A DNA stretch of 64,000 bases, from the NCBI GenBank assembly GCA_016165875.1, contig JABBOT010000005.1:16827896-16891895 (forward strand), given 5' to 3'. Positions within the stretch are counted from its first letter, which is position 1. Every line of letters begins with the position of its first letter. Below the pieces are notes generated by a model, which was not told the DNA's origin, searched no databases, and saw only the letters and a program-made list of their open reading frames with translations. The translations under genes were made by a program, and so were the position numbers. Positions 1 through 11,488 of the stretch are shown here, in pieces. The stretch comes from Acanthopleura granulata. Taxonomy: Eukaryota > Mollusca > Polyplacophora > Chitonida > Chitonidae.

Positions 1-1405
1 TACAAGCTGAAAGTAGTGTGGACCATTTGATATTATTTTATACAAGCTGAAAGTAGCCAGTTCACTAAGATGAATCCTTTATCATTTATAGGACTGAAAA
101 TACACACTTAATACCATACAAAGTCAACAACTCCCTGCTTTGGATGTAACAGTCACTTAACACTTTTACACTAAGATATACATGATGCCAAGGATCTCAA
201 TTTGAAGTTTTACTTCAAGATAAATTAACCCTATGTCCCAGATGAATAGTTGGTTTTTCATCCACTCCAATACTGGACACAACTTCAAAGAAGTTTTTCA
301 AATTAACAAATCGAACTTCATTTTTCTCATCCTTTGAGACTGTAATTGCTACATGTCCAACTAACAACTGAGCCAACATCCAAGAACGGGGATGACAACA
401 TAGTGGCTTTCTTTCCAGATTTCCAAAAGTTTTGCAACTGATTTACCTGGGTTGTAAAGATATTATGAAATAACCTACTGATACTTAAAATGCTAACTAG
501 CCATGCTACAGGTCATAATGTCAATGTGCATATGATAAGACAAATCAGAGTTTGAAATGGCTTTGTTCTCCATAAGCTCAGATGTTTAACAGCTAAGCTG
601 TTCCATGTACTTCCCTCTTCCCTCAAGAGCCTGTGTGTGTGTAAGGGTGGGGTGAGGGGCGATGGCTGATGGGAGAACTGTATTAATAAACATAATTCTG
701 CCAGGGAAAATTCATGTGTTTTCTTGGCTCTGCTCTAAAGTTTTCTTTAGTTAGCATCTTGATCTAAAAGTATGTGTTGGCTGAATTTATATCATAGTCA
801 GAATTAAGGACCATAACTAAGTAGCCATTGTAGGAGGAGTGGGGAATATCATCAAATCTGGTTTTGGCTCTTGAAGTATTGACCTCTGGCCTAGATTAGC
901 ATTTCAGACATTTCTTATTAAGAGAATACATGTAACGCCAATATATATCCACAACTTTATTATTATCTACTTCAAAATCTAATTAATATATTACCATTGG
1001 TGTCAGAAAAGTAAAATTTCTATATATACCTAATATAAAAAACAAGGTACATAACTTCAATGCCTCAGACATAAGCCCTACCTTTACATACAACTGTGCA
1101 TAATCCATGGCAAAATATTCCAATCTCAACCAAACAACAGTCATTCAAAAGCTGACACACTCAACTTTACATTGGTGTATGAATCAACAAACAAACAAGC
1201 TTTCTCTTGGCTACACAAAGCCTGAACCCCATAAGTTTGCAGAGTATTTTTTGGTCAGACGATTTGTGTTACAAAGAAAAGTAGCATATAGGGACAGTTC
1301 TGGCTTGATTTATCAACAATGAAAGCTGCTGGAGTAACCATATATCTAGTATCGACGAAATAAATTGTTTTTAATACAATACTTTTAAATACTTTGATTG
1401 CTTAC
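1..1405. other. Unassigned AT-rich sequence at the left edge
   Basis: No recognisable gene or transposon was found. A 16-base word (tacaagctgaaagtag) is directly repeated at 1-16 and 41-56. If the minus-strand gene suggested at 1,406-2,043 is real, this is its intron or 3' part. Confidence 0.5.
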
Positions 1406-1514
1406 AGTGTTGTGAGTTCCTCTGCTCTTCAATCCATAAATGTACAGCTGTCAGTTCGTTCTGCAGCCATGAATTCTCTCATATCTGCAAGTCATACTGA
1501 CAGTAGTAGTTTTC
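1406..1514 (-). other. Possible exon with an in-frame TGA
   Basis: The minus strand has a plausible acceptor (ctggtgcag before 1,514) and a donor (CAACACT|GTAAGC at 1,406). One frame through it reads ENYYCQYDLQI, then TGA, then ENSWLQNELTAVHLWIEEQR and NSQH. The second half looks protein-like, but the TGA at 1,481-1,479 interrupts it and no family is recognised. It could be an exon with a different acceptor, a pseudogene exon, or chance. The plus strand is also open here over 73 codons, which weakens the call. Confidence 0.18.
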
Positions 1515-1922
1515 CTGCACCAGCAGTGAAACATGCCCCCCACTCTAGAGCCTCTGTCCTGTACATTCAGTCAAAGGACAGGCTGGTCGCCGAGATAACA
1601 TACCACAACATTTGAGGGACCGATAACTTACTCACACACATACATGAAGAAGTGTAGTACGGTAGCCATATACATAGCTGAAAAGTTTAGGCCAGATTCT
1701 CAGTCAGAAGCCGTTCATGTTTCACTGTCGGTAAAATTAAGTCGGCCTCCAAACTCGCCTAGGACAAGTGACAGTTCGCGACTGTGCCGTCTGCCTACTC
1801 TAAAGTCACACGAGTATCGGTGACCAGAAAACATTCGTAATGTGGCGCCAAAATTTACAGATTTCTCTAACAGCTCAACATAGATAGCTACACAAATGAC
1901 ACACGCACACGCAAAATCTTAC

Positions 1923-2043
1923 CTGTCCTTGATGTAGCAGGCACAGAATTGCAGCTTTTCTAATTCGCAATGTGAAGGCCGGGGAAACTTTTCCTCTCAC
2001 ACCAACAACCTGTCTCTTCGCCAACTTCGAAGTTTGTAGTTAA
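1923..2043 (-). other. Possible noncoding first exon of an unidentified minus-strand gene
   Basis: On the minus strand, CAAGGACAG|GTAAGA at 1,923/1,922 is a near-consensus splice donor that closes a CpG-richer stretch. Just upstream is the perfect CRE palindrome TGACGTCA (2,044-2,051). The segment has no ATG, as expected of a 5' UTR exon. A gene running leftwards off the window would fit. No product can be named. Confidence 0.3.
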
Positions 2044-2051
2044 TGACGTCA
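2044..2051. promoter_or_regulatory. CRE palindrome (TGACGTCA)
   Basis: This is a perfect 8-base cAMP-response element, bound by CREB/ATF factors. It lies in a CpG-richer stretch immediately upstream of the candidate first exon at 1,923-2,043. In many animals such sites sit within about 100 bases of transcription starts. Its role here is inferred. Confidence 0.35.
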
Positions 2052-2129
2052 GTGGGCGAGTCCATTCCCCCAGTCAAATGAAAGCGGGTGGTTCAAGTCA
2101 CCGGAGGGTATGACAATAAGACTGTGGAT

Positions 2130-4440
2130 AGGATTTAATTGTTGAAATAATAATCTCTGAATTTTTTGTGTCTCGTGTCATATGTTATCAAAAAGAAGGT
2201 CAACAGCACAGGTCGTTTAAAACCAGAATTAATACAAGCTGTTAAAGTCTGTACTCACTAGTGACAGGTTCAACAGCATCACGTTTTTTGTATGTAAACA
2301 TCACCACATTATTTGTCATTCAACCTGAATTCGGAACAATTCTGGAGGTAATGTCACTGTTCATGTACCTTCTGTAGAATGGATCCAACAAGCCAGTAAA
2401 TGACTGTTGTATGCAGTATAAGCCTTTATAATTAATAATGGATACATTTATCCCCTGTATAATATCTTCCTTGCATGACTCCATTTCTGTATTTACGTCT
2501 GTGTATATTTTGTAAATTGCTTGCGTGCAAGTTCATATTCTAAGACGTACCTGTTGTCAATCTCAAAATGAATTAGAAATATTCATTTAATAGCAAATTA
2601 ACCTAATTATTTAACATAATACAGAAATAAACTTACAGCCATTCAGAAAAGCAGAGTGTTGCACATTTGAATAGCACGTCGATATAGCTAGGCCTGCGTT
2701 GTGCTATATGGTAACTATATATGATATGCACATTCAGTTCAACAGGAAACCAACCAATAATTAAATATACACGTGCATGTACAGGCCTATGCAAGCCTCT
2801 GTGAAAAATGTGAGTGGATGACTTCGAAAACAAGATCATTCATTGATACACATATATGCTTCATGCATGTAATTTAAAGCCTCGAACAGCTTTATAAATT
2901 ATGCTTTGGGCGGAAACATTTCTCAGATGAGCTTCACGTGCTTCAAGTTGGAGCCATGCATGCACTATGTTATTAATATTTTTTATTCAAACACTCACAT
3001 TACACATTCTTTAGATCATATATATCGCATCCTATGCAGGCTTTGCATATTAAGCATGCATTGTATAACAAGCTTTTAAAAGCTACGGTCAGTGTATCTT
3101 TCGCTGCCAGTCGGTATCGTGTGTGTCGACCACGAGGAGATTTGCTAATGACGGGATCATCTCGGAGGCGAACATACGAGACGTGCTGTAGTGCTGTTAA
3201 CAAAATGTATGGAGGCGGGTTGTAGCCACTTTCGCACCACTGTACCAAGGCTCGAGATGCAGACCGCAAACCACCACAGCCATGGCACCACACAGCGTTC
3301 CAAGCGTTAACGACCCATGCAGCCTTCCGCAGTCATCACATCCGCATACACACCACATGGGTGACAGTAACAAATCAGATGTCAACCGGACAGCGGAACA
3401 TCAACTACACAGGAACAACACACACACACACGCACACACACACATATATATATACCAGGCTAAATGCGTTCTGATTATAAGTTTTGTTGACATATATAAT
3501 GTGTAAGTATGTTTGTATAACAGTACGAAGTAAACACTCTATATATATCCAAATCTCGGACGCATTCCCTACATTTTTCCCACAGCCTATGTCACTTATC
3601 AGAGTAATAGCATAATGGTGAGGAATTCGTCATCATCTATGTACTGAGCACAAAAATATACACTTTATCTTGTTACACCGTCACAATTATACAACCAAAC
3701 AAAACCACCCGTGCATACAAACCCACTTGTGATTGTTTGGCTGTTTTCATTTCTACATAAATTTACTAACTAAAGTGTACTTTTTACGAAGAATTTTGTA
3801 GGTAGTTCTAGCCATAGTGTATATTTTATGGATGAACAACTCTCTTTCACAGTCCTCTGTAATACAAATATCTATCATAAATATACATGCGCACCCACAT
3901 GATGTAATGAAGTTATACACGTCTGAAATGAGTGTACGTAATTCGATGGTAAGTAATACTGTAAATCTATACCACAGGTACATGTATTTGTGTAGATCTA
4001 TGTGTCCCATTTGTGTTTGTAAAGTATTTACGGTGTTATTCTTGGTGATGTAACAAAATATTGTGATTATCTAGAGGGATTTCGTAACTGGCGAGATATA
4101 CATATAAATTAATACCTTAAGATTGGTAATTTTGGTATATATGTATACATGACATTTTGTTTTCATTGACGTAGCTATAGTCGCCTGTGTTTCATTTAGG
4201 TCATTACAAATAAACTTCTCCCATATGGCAATTTCCCCACTGTAAACTAACATGTTTATAATCAATGTGTATCGTTATGCATGCTACCAATACCGTTGTT
4301 TTCTTAGCCAATCGTCTACTTCCTTTGACTGGGTGAATCACTTTTGCTAATTACACTTGGGAATCTACGCACTCTGTATTCACTAAATATGTATGTATGT
4401 ATGAATACTTGGGGTTTCATGGAATGTGAGACCAAAGTTT
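2130..4440. other. Unassigned intergenic stretch with microsatellites
   Basis: AT-rich sequence with a compound (AC)n/(TA)n microsatellite at about 3,419-3,456. ORFs are short and overlap on both strands (for example 3,000-3,293), with no recognisable content. Confidence 0.5.
3419..3456. repeat. (AC)n(TA)n microsatellite
   Basis: A cacaca run with a CG interruption passes into atatata. Confidence 0.85.
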
Positions 4441-4442
4441 GT

Positions 4443-4534
4443 TATTTACTTATTTATTTAGTTGATTGGTGTTTTCTAGATTATTTTACTTATACGACGC
4501 CGGCCAGCATTATGTGGGAGGAAACTTGGCAGAG
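4443..4534 (-). mobile_element. tRNA-derived SINE (family 1), 3' fragment
   Basis: Read on the plus strand, this is the reverse of the family-1 3' end: tttatttagttgattggtgt, then a block ending 'acttatacgac' and gccggccagcattatg. The head is absent, so this is a 5'-truncated copy about 92 bp long. Confidence 0.75.
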
Positions 4535-5074
4535 CTCATATATCGTCGACTGCATTGTATTCTTGTATGGGCCGCCGGCTGTTTTGTTTGTGGAATGTAT
4601 GCATTGAATCTGTTTTAAGATCACAGACAACGTTTCATGTATTGCGACTAGAATCTGAACGTCAATGGAGAACCAAGGTGGTAATCCTGATTCTTTATTT
4701 GCTGAACAGCTCCTGCATGTAATTCAACAGCGACCAGTAAATGTTACCTTATGTAACCTTAATTTCGTTCCCAGTGCACCTGGTGAGGTCGTCTTTGACA
4801 GAGGAATCCCTTCATGTCATTGATGTTAATTTCCTATAGCTGATAGAAATTCTAAAGCAGAACGGAAGGTATTCCAAGGGCGCCTGAATATTTGCTTCAT
4901 TATATGCACATACCTAATACAATAGTGTATTCATTTCGAACATTTTTAACGTCATCCCTACTATACACCAGTGACCTTGTAAGTTTATTTGCCTTATATA
5001 TGAGTCAACAATGTCAACAATGATATGTCAACAATGATACATCATAAATTAAGAATCATTAGCTGTTCTCGGTC

Positions 5075-5412
5075 CTAAAGCAAGCGGTATTGCCATTGGC
5101 TGATTAACCCGGGGATAATTCTGCAACTCGGGGAAAATTAATTTCCCCCGACTTAGTGAACCAATGGGCATGCTGCAGTCCAAGTAACGGCATGTCTGAT
5201 TGGATCTCTACTAACACAACTCTACATAATTTCCCCCGTTAAAAAATTTTAATAAATAAACTGTGCTTTCTTTTTTACTGGCCCTTTGAAAAAAAGAGAG
5301 TAAAGAAACTAAATCCTCTAACTGGGACAAATTAATTTACCCCGACTTAGTAGCCACTGTGAAACTATTATTTCAAATATGAGCAGTTTGATTGGTTGAT
5401 CGGGGGAAATGA
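5075..5412. promoter_or_regulatory. CCAAT and kappaB-like palindromic cluster
   Basis: Within 340 bases the sequence repeats the words 'attggctgat/attggttgat' and 'gggggaaat' or its complement. The near-palindrome cggggaaaattaatttcccc lies at 5,129-5,148, and a related copy (gggacaaattaatttacccc) at 5,324-5,343; both are followed by cgacttagt. This may be a degraded repeat rather than a regulatory module. Confidence 0.3.
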
Positions 5413-5500
5413 ACTTGAATGGGCTTGAACTCACAGCGTTCGTGTTGGTGGGAGGCTTTTGGGTCATTGATCTGCGGTAGCGGGCTAACCGATCGAACCC
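5413..5500 (-). mobile_element. tRNA-derived SINE (family 1), head fragment
   Basis: The reverse of the family-1 tRNA-like head is present: 'gggcttgaactcacagcg' (B-box), then 'gtgggaggcttttgggtcat' and gcgggctaaccgatcgaacc (A-box region). The 3' tail half is missing. The short open frames here are readings of the SINE. Confidence 0.65.
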
Positions 5501-6330
5501 TGTGTAGGCTATTCGTTGACACAGCACATGGCACCTTCTGGACGCTCTTCACACATACGCTCTACAGACGGTATGCCTTCATTACGTTAAATGATACACC
5601 TGGCGCGAACTTCCAGTCATGCGTAGCGAATCATAAGTACAATACAAAAGACCACGTATACAGCATGGGAGTAAAACCAGAGCAGCTATAAAAGTGCCAT
5701 CGTTGACAGAGGGTCATAAGTTACCGGTTAAATGCGGCCTTCTGTCAGTTTACCTAATACCGTAATATATAAACAAGGGGGATGAAGTAAATCGCTTCGA
5801 ATCTTTGCATATGATGTGATGGTCTATGTGCCGCTTTCCCGCGCATGCGTTGTCAGAGAATAATGCACCACACATACGTCGACGACTGCCAGGCTGAAGG
5901 AGATACAATCATGAAAGTCAAGTCCTGCGCACAAAGACATAAACACAGGACGGATCGATAATCATCCATATGTCATCCAACAAAAATATGTATCCTTGCT
6001 GAAAAAAAAAAACAGTCACTGTAAACGTCGCCTTTGAAAGTGTCATTTTTTACCTTGTGTGGTGTGTTTTGTTTTTGTATTGTTTGGAGCGTTGTTGGTC
6101 TCTTTTCTCATTTTTTTACAACAGAGTCTCCAAACGCGGACTTGTCAACCAAGAAAATTATACATATGAATATTTGTGTTGTGCACATACGTGGTTCTGT
6201 GTTGATATCCACAAAAACTGCATGTATAGCGACGAAGTATTTTTTCATCTCCTTAATATCTTGATTGGAGAAACCCATGTTAAAAGGCTAATTATGCGGT
6301 CAAGCTAATTGTCGCAAATAAGCTAGTATA

Positions 6331-6533
6331 CCCTCAAAAAGAGCTGTCGTTAAATCCGTTATTTGAAGAATGACAGATTGCATTTCCATTAGTATAATGG
6401 ATTAATCCGTTGCTGGTAACAATTTAATCCATTCCTGATAACATTTTATCAGGTACGGAATAATCTGTTAGATTAAGGGAAATGCTATCCGTCATCCTTC
6501 AAATAACCGATTTAAAGGAAGATTTTTTGAGAG
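6331..6533. mobile_element. TA-flanked MITE (copy A, uninterrupted)
   Basis: The ends are CCCTCAAAAAGAGCTG at the left and the reverse complement CTCTCAAAAAATCTTC at the right, flanked by TA on both sides (6,329-6,330 and 6,534-6,535). The inverted termini extend about 55 bases (left …aaatccgttatttgaagaat, right complement …aaatcggttatttgaaggat). The 203-bp length, TA target site and lack of ORF fit a mariner/Tc1-type non-autonomous element, although superfamily assignment from the TSD is inference. Confidence 0.8.
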
Positions 6534-6539
6534 TATTCA

Positions 6540-8280
6540 TATATATTAAAAAAGCGAGAATGTTTACGTTAATTGGAATGTCACCGCTTCAGTCCCAGTC
6601 CGTGCCCTTTTAAAACTTTATGCACACGGTTGTCAATAAATATTACTTCTTTGTCTTTCAGCCCGGCGGATACGGTTAGTCCTGTGTCAGTGCATTTTCG
6701 AAATTGACATTCATATTCCAGCGATCAACCAAAATGATCGTTCCCTTTCAAAAACTACAAATAATACAAACTACCAAAGAACTAAGGAAGTATATAAATA
6801 TAAACAATTAGGACGGATTCATTCAAAGAGGAGCAGTCAACAATTTTAGAATGATAGAGGAAGAGACGCAACGAATCATCTAAGCGGTTGAACACAATCA
6901 GTATCCAAATCATGTATACCATTTTAGTGTATATGCATGGTGTCGTTAATCAGATATGTATGTCAGTTGCGCTTTCATTACAACTGTTCATATGTTCAGC
7001 GTGGCCATCATACATGATTGTGAAGAAGCGTCTCTAAGATTCTGAACACTCCCACCAACGAGAAATATTCGAGGTTCAGTTAACTGCTAATAATCAAATG
7101 ATAGCCATGTGACATTTTTACGTGGAGGATTTTTTTTCCCGCTCATTAATGGCGCCCAGGGTCCAAGTCTGACTAAACATTGTGCTCTTGTAATACAAGA
7201 GTTCTTATGTCACCAATTTGCTCACAAATCCCTATCACAAACGCAGGTGTGAATAATATACACTCCACAAACTGGACCCGAATTACATTAGGCACGGGAG
7301 AGGCTCTTCATTATGGAGGAACAGCTCTTTCTTTCTTTGTTACGTATATATATACCTGAATTTGTCATGGCATTATTTGGTTCGTTATTGTTTCCCCAAA
7401 CTACTACACGACATCCGTTATACAGGCCTATTTTACACTCTTCATTCGGATGCTGGATCGCTCAGAGTTAAGAATACATACCGTCATTTACAGGAATGTT
7501 GCATTGTCTTGGAAAGAATATCCAATTGCCGCGCAGGATCATGATCTATCAGCTACTCACAATATCAAGTTTTCAAATAATGAAGTCACAGGCGTACACA
7601 AACAATGAGGCAGTTCTTTAAAAAGCCGATTTCTGTTTGAACAGGGTATTTTCACATTCAGTTTTAACTGTTGTCATGGAAGGGCTTTCTGTGTAATTGG
7701 GAATTCATGCGCGGTCTGCCTATGGCGTATCGTTCTGGCGACTGTTATGGGGTTTTCCCACATTTGTGTAAATATCAGGCATATTGTCTTCAAAGCTAGA
7801 AATGTTCATGCACATTTAGACCACGTGAATATTAGAACAACACAATGAACGGTATTAAGGATTTGATGTATAGGCCTACGGGCTTCTGAAAGTATATGCA
7901 TGTTTACTTATGCTATGGGCATCAGCGGAAATAATTCTTCAGTGACTGTGCAGATCAACTGATTTCAATGACGGCTTAATATATCCTACATCCTGAATTT
8001 GATGATACTGTTTAAATGGTTAGGTCTGTTTGTTTTGTGGGACTGTATCTTTGACAGTCAGGGCTTTTAAAATCCCACGATAGAATTATCTGATGAAATT
8101 AAAGCTGTTACAATGATATACATGTATAGGGTATACCAACAAAAATTTAATACGCTGTCATTATCAGCCAAGTTTGACAACAAGTATGTCAGAATATGAG
8201 TTCTCATGAAATCACCAGCCGAAACTCATTCAGTCGTCACGTCAGGACGTTGATGACATATGGTGTCACCTGCATGTTCT
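6540..8280. other. Unassigned intergenic stretch
   Basis: I saw no gene, repeat family or regulatory cluster that I can support. There are short overlapping ORFs of at most 60 codons. Confidence 0.5.
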
Positions 8281-8287
8281 ACGACTA

Positions 8288-9096
8288 CCCTCAAAAAATT
8301 TTCCGTTAAAGTAAAAGACAGCTCATGACTGAGGCTCTGTTCATGAAAAACTTCTCTCTTGAATGCAAAAACCTGTTTGAATTCATATGAATTCGTTTCT
8401 TCCTTTGAAGCGTGGAGTATTGTCCTGCCGACTGCTGATCTGAAGGCGCCCATGCTTATAAGCATTTGAGAGATTGACCAATCAGAGAGCTAGGGGATAT
8501 CAGCTGTTTATAAGCTGTGACGTAAATCTTCCGAGTTGACTGTCAATACAACATGTAATAATATAGGGACAGGACACTATTATAATGTTATAAATTTTAA
8601 TTACAACAAATACATGTGTTAACAACACTGTCAAATATTTCCAGACCACTGTGTTGTGGCGGGAGTAACTTTCTTGATCATTTCATGTTAGAAATTTACA
8701 TATATACTTAAGTTTCAGCCACGACCCTATCAGCTTAGGATCCTACAATCTCAGATGACAAGAGTGTTCCGGGCTTGGAACAATTATGTCACAGCCCACA
8801 CAGAATGGCTGCGTTTCATGTTAGCCGACGGAGCACGGTTAAATGTCAATTACTTTACCGAAATACACATAATGTTGTACAACTTTTTTAACAAACTTAA
8901 TTTAGAACAAGAGCTGTCTTTTACTTTAAATCCGTTATCTGAAGGATGACTGATTGCATTTTTTGTCGATCTAACGAATTAATACATTCCAGATCACGAA
9001 TTAATGCGTAATCCGAAAAAGATTAATCTGCTAGATTGACGAAAATGTAATCCGTCATCCCTCAAATAACGGATCCTACGGAAATTTTTTTGAAGG
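8288..9096. mobile_element. TA-flanked MITE (copy B), split by a TTAA element
   Basis: The outer ends are CCCTCAAAAAATTTTCCGT at the left and the reverse complement CCTTCAAAAAAATTTCCGT at the right, each flanked by TA (8,286-8,287 and 9,097-9,098). If the internal element (8,310-8,925 plus one TTAA) is set aside, the left part is collinear with copy A at 6,331-6,533: both read gttaaatccgttat(t/c)tgaag across the insertion point. It is therefore the same MITE family carrying a later insertion. Confidence 0.8.
8310..8925. mobile_element. TTAA-flanked non-autonomous DNA transposon inside MITE copy B
   Basis: It has perfect 15-bp terminal inverted repeats, AGTAAAAGACAGCTC at 8,310-8,324 and GAGCTGTCTTTTACT at 8,911-8,925. 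TTAA lies directly outside each end (8,306-8,309 and 8,926-8,929). TTAA duplication is characteristic of piggyBac-type transposases. The 616-bp body has only short ORFs, so it must be mobilised in trans. A diverged inverted copy lies at 15,052-15,682. Confidence 0.8.
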
Positions 9097-9551
9097 TAGG
9101 CTTTCCTTTGTTTGGAGAGTATGTTGTTTTTGCCTAAAATAGGACCCTTGCAATGGTTTATTTCGGTTGGACAATGTTGCCGCATTACCCACCAACTTTT
9201 GGACCTATATAAGTTGTGACGTCAATAGGATGGGCAGAATAAAAACAAGGTATGCATATATATAATTATGATGTAATATACTTGTTTATGAAAGAAGGGT
9301 GTTCAATTTGCCATTCTGAGTTAAAACACAGATGTAGTCTGTTTCATGATAGTGGATCTTTTAGGACTGGATTGTTTTACCTTTAAGCAGTGGGTTGTTT
9401 GTAAAAACACTGATGCACCTAAAGGACGGAAGACACTGGCTGCATTGTGTGATATGAAATGGCTGAAGTATTCCAACTTCTGATTTGAGTCGACCTGTAC
9501 ATACGACATGACATCATACAAACATTCCACTATGCTGATTCCATCTCATAA

Positions 9552-10163
9552 TAATTTATTTATTTAATATTTGTTTCATGAATTATTGTAACGCCACTGG
9601 CACAATAATTTCCCACTTATACAATGGTGATCTGTTTTATGGATAAAGGGAACAGGAGTAGTGTGGGTAAACCACTGACCGTGGACAAGTTACTGACGAA
9701 CTTTTCCACATGTGACGTGCAGAACAGGCCTTCACACAATATTTATTATTTCATTTATTTATTTATTTATTTCATTGGTCTTTCACGACGTACTCAAGAA
9801 TATTTCACTCATACGACGGCGGCCAGCATTATGGTGGAAGGAAACCGGGCACAGCAGGAAACCCACGACCACCCGCGGGTTGCTGGCAGACCTTCCCACA
9901 TACGGTCGGAGAGGAAGCCAGCAAGAGCTGGACTTGAACTTACAGCGACCGTATGGGTGAGAGGCTTTCTGGGTCATTGCGCTGCGCTAGAGCGCTAACC
10001 GCCTGAACCAAGGAGGTCCCCCTACACACAGCACTGGTGGAAGGCAAGTGGTCTGTGACGAATGTTAGGATGTACAAGCGGCCACAATAGCCATACCGGA
10101 CGCTTTTTAATTATGACCAAAAGGATTAAAAGGCAAGCACCTTAAACACTCGGCCATGGCCCG
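9552..10163 (-). mobile_element. tRNA-derived SINE (family 2), interrupted by a family-1 SINE
   Basis: On the minus strand the head reads ATGGCCGAGTGTTTAAGG near 10,158 (tRNA Ser/Leu-like A-box). The element runs to a tail with 'gccagtggcgttacaataat' and aaataaataaatt at about 9,552-9,570. The body words 'gtaaaccactgaccgtggac', 'aagttactgacgaacttttc' and 'cacatgtgac' recur in the copies at 28,246 and 31,435. A family-1 SINE occupies 9,739-10,020. Confidence 0.7.
9739..10020 (-). mobile_element. tRNA-derived SINE (family 1), full length, nested
   Basis: A complete copy in reverse: (TTTA)n tail, 'attggtctttcacgacgtac', 'acgacggcggccagcattat', ggttgctggcagaccttccc, the B-box complement 'ggacttgaacttacagcgac', and the head ending 'gcgctaaccgcctgaaccaa' 'ggaggtc'. 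An imperfect 10-bp target duplication flanks it (ccttcacaca at 9,729-9,738 and cctacacaca at 10,021-10,030). The 124-codon open frame over it is a reading of the SINE, not a gene. Confidence 0.85.
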
Positions 10164-10169
10164 CTGAGC

Positions 10170-11290
10170 CATGAGGATAAAGAGATTCTGGATATGTGGA
10201 TATGGCAACAAATCAAAGAAAGTTACTCTCTCTAAACCACTGTGTATAACTGCTACACATTATTATGTCAAAAACGCAAACCCACATAATTATTGTGTAC
10301 CAGCAGTACACACTTTGTCTAATTTCTTTAATACATCCACAACGACGTGTGTATCAGTGATATACAATTTATGTACCGCTGATACACATGCAATTTGGGT
10401 GTGCAAATTTGTACACAGTTGTTTCACAAAGTATCTTCTTGTAATGGTCCTTGATCAATTCACATGCTCTTGTCTTTCTTTGCCTGCATTTTCCAAGACA
10501 AAATGTCCCTAAAATACATGTTTCATCAGTTTGATTGGCGTTTGAGTTATGTTACGATGATTGCGGAACATTCCCTCGCTTGTGAGAACATATTCTATAT
10601 CAAGGGAAGCAACTATTGTGGCCATTTAGAGAGACTTGTCTCTCCGTGCGGCCTTCGCTCCCCCACCACAGACACGGCACACGAAATATATATACATAGA
10701 AATAACATACAAACAAATATATAAAGAGATATATCACACAAAGAATAGAAATATGTGAACAGACATGTTATTAATTTTCCCCTTGCAACATGTTCACAAA
10801 AAGTAATGTAAAGCCTTTCAACAAGTTTCTCAAAACATGTTTCAAGTCTGAAATATTTTACAAACCTCCAACATGAAAGGTTACATAGTTTATTGTGAAG
10901 TACAATATATGTCTTGCGTGCAGACAGTTTGTGTTAACGTATCAAATGTTTGTTTTCACCAGGGAAAAATAAAAGGAAAAATATGCCGTTTTATACTATT
11001 ATTTATGTATAAGGAACCTGTGTTGAAAGTGACATCCGAGTGGATAAGGGCACACGAGGAGCGGATTCAGCCGCGATATTGCACGGAATTTATGGATTCT
11101 ACGGCCGCTCTTTATATTCGTGGGGCCTTTTGAAAATGAACGGTCATGTGGCCATTTGCACAGGCTTTTGCACTTATTTTCCGCCAAACATGGTGTGTAA
11201 ACCTGAACGTAATACAAGTGAAAAGGTTCGTCAAGAATTAGCTAACAAAGGTCAGCGGTTTACCTTCCTTACATAAAAGATAACGTCTTC
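10170..11290. other. Unassigned intergenic stretch
   Basis: A 113-codon ORF (10,171-10,512) and an 86-codon ORF (10,873-11,133) are open but are not recognisable and have no splice or promoter context. I see no other structure. Confidence 0.45.
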
Positions 11291-11298
11291 GGGTAAGT

Positions 11299-11341
11299 GA
11301 ACAATTCTTGAATATGGCATTAAGCAGCAATCAAACAGACA
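11299..11341 (+). repeat. SINE-tail remnant
   Basis: The words 'caattcttgaatatggcatt' followed by 'aagcagcaatcaaac' resemble the shared SINE 3' block with no head. Short and diverged. Confidence 0.4.
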
Positions 11342-11488
11342 TATAGATATATTAAAATATTCTGGCACACCTGACACCTATAATGCAGGTTCATTGTTTG
11401 TTTTTTTGTTGTTGTTTTTTTTTTTTTCTTTTTTTTTCTTTTTTTTTTTTTTTGTCCTGGCAGGCTACACTAGCTATGAACCGCTTCA

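Noticed and set aside
1394..1615. 73-codon plus-strand Ser/Ala-rich ORF
   Set aside because: No start context or similarity; the minus strand has better splice-site support in the same place, though that is also weak.
9624..9998. 124-codon plus-strand ORF
   Set aside because: It is a reading through the family-1 SINE and its family-2 flank.
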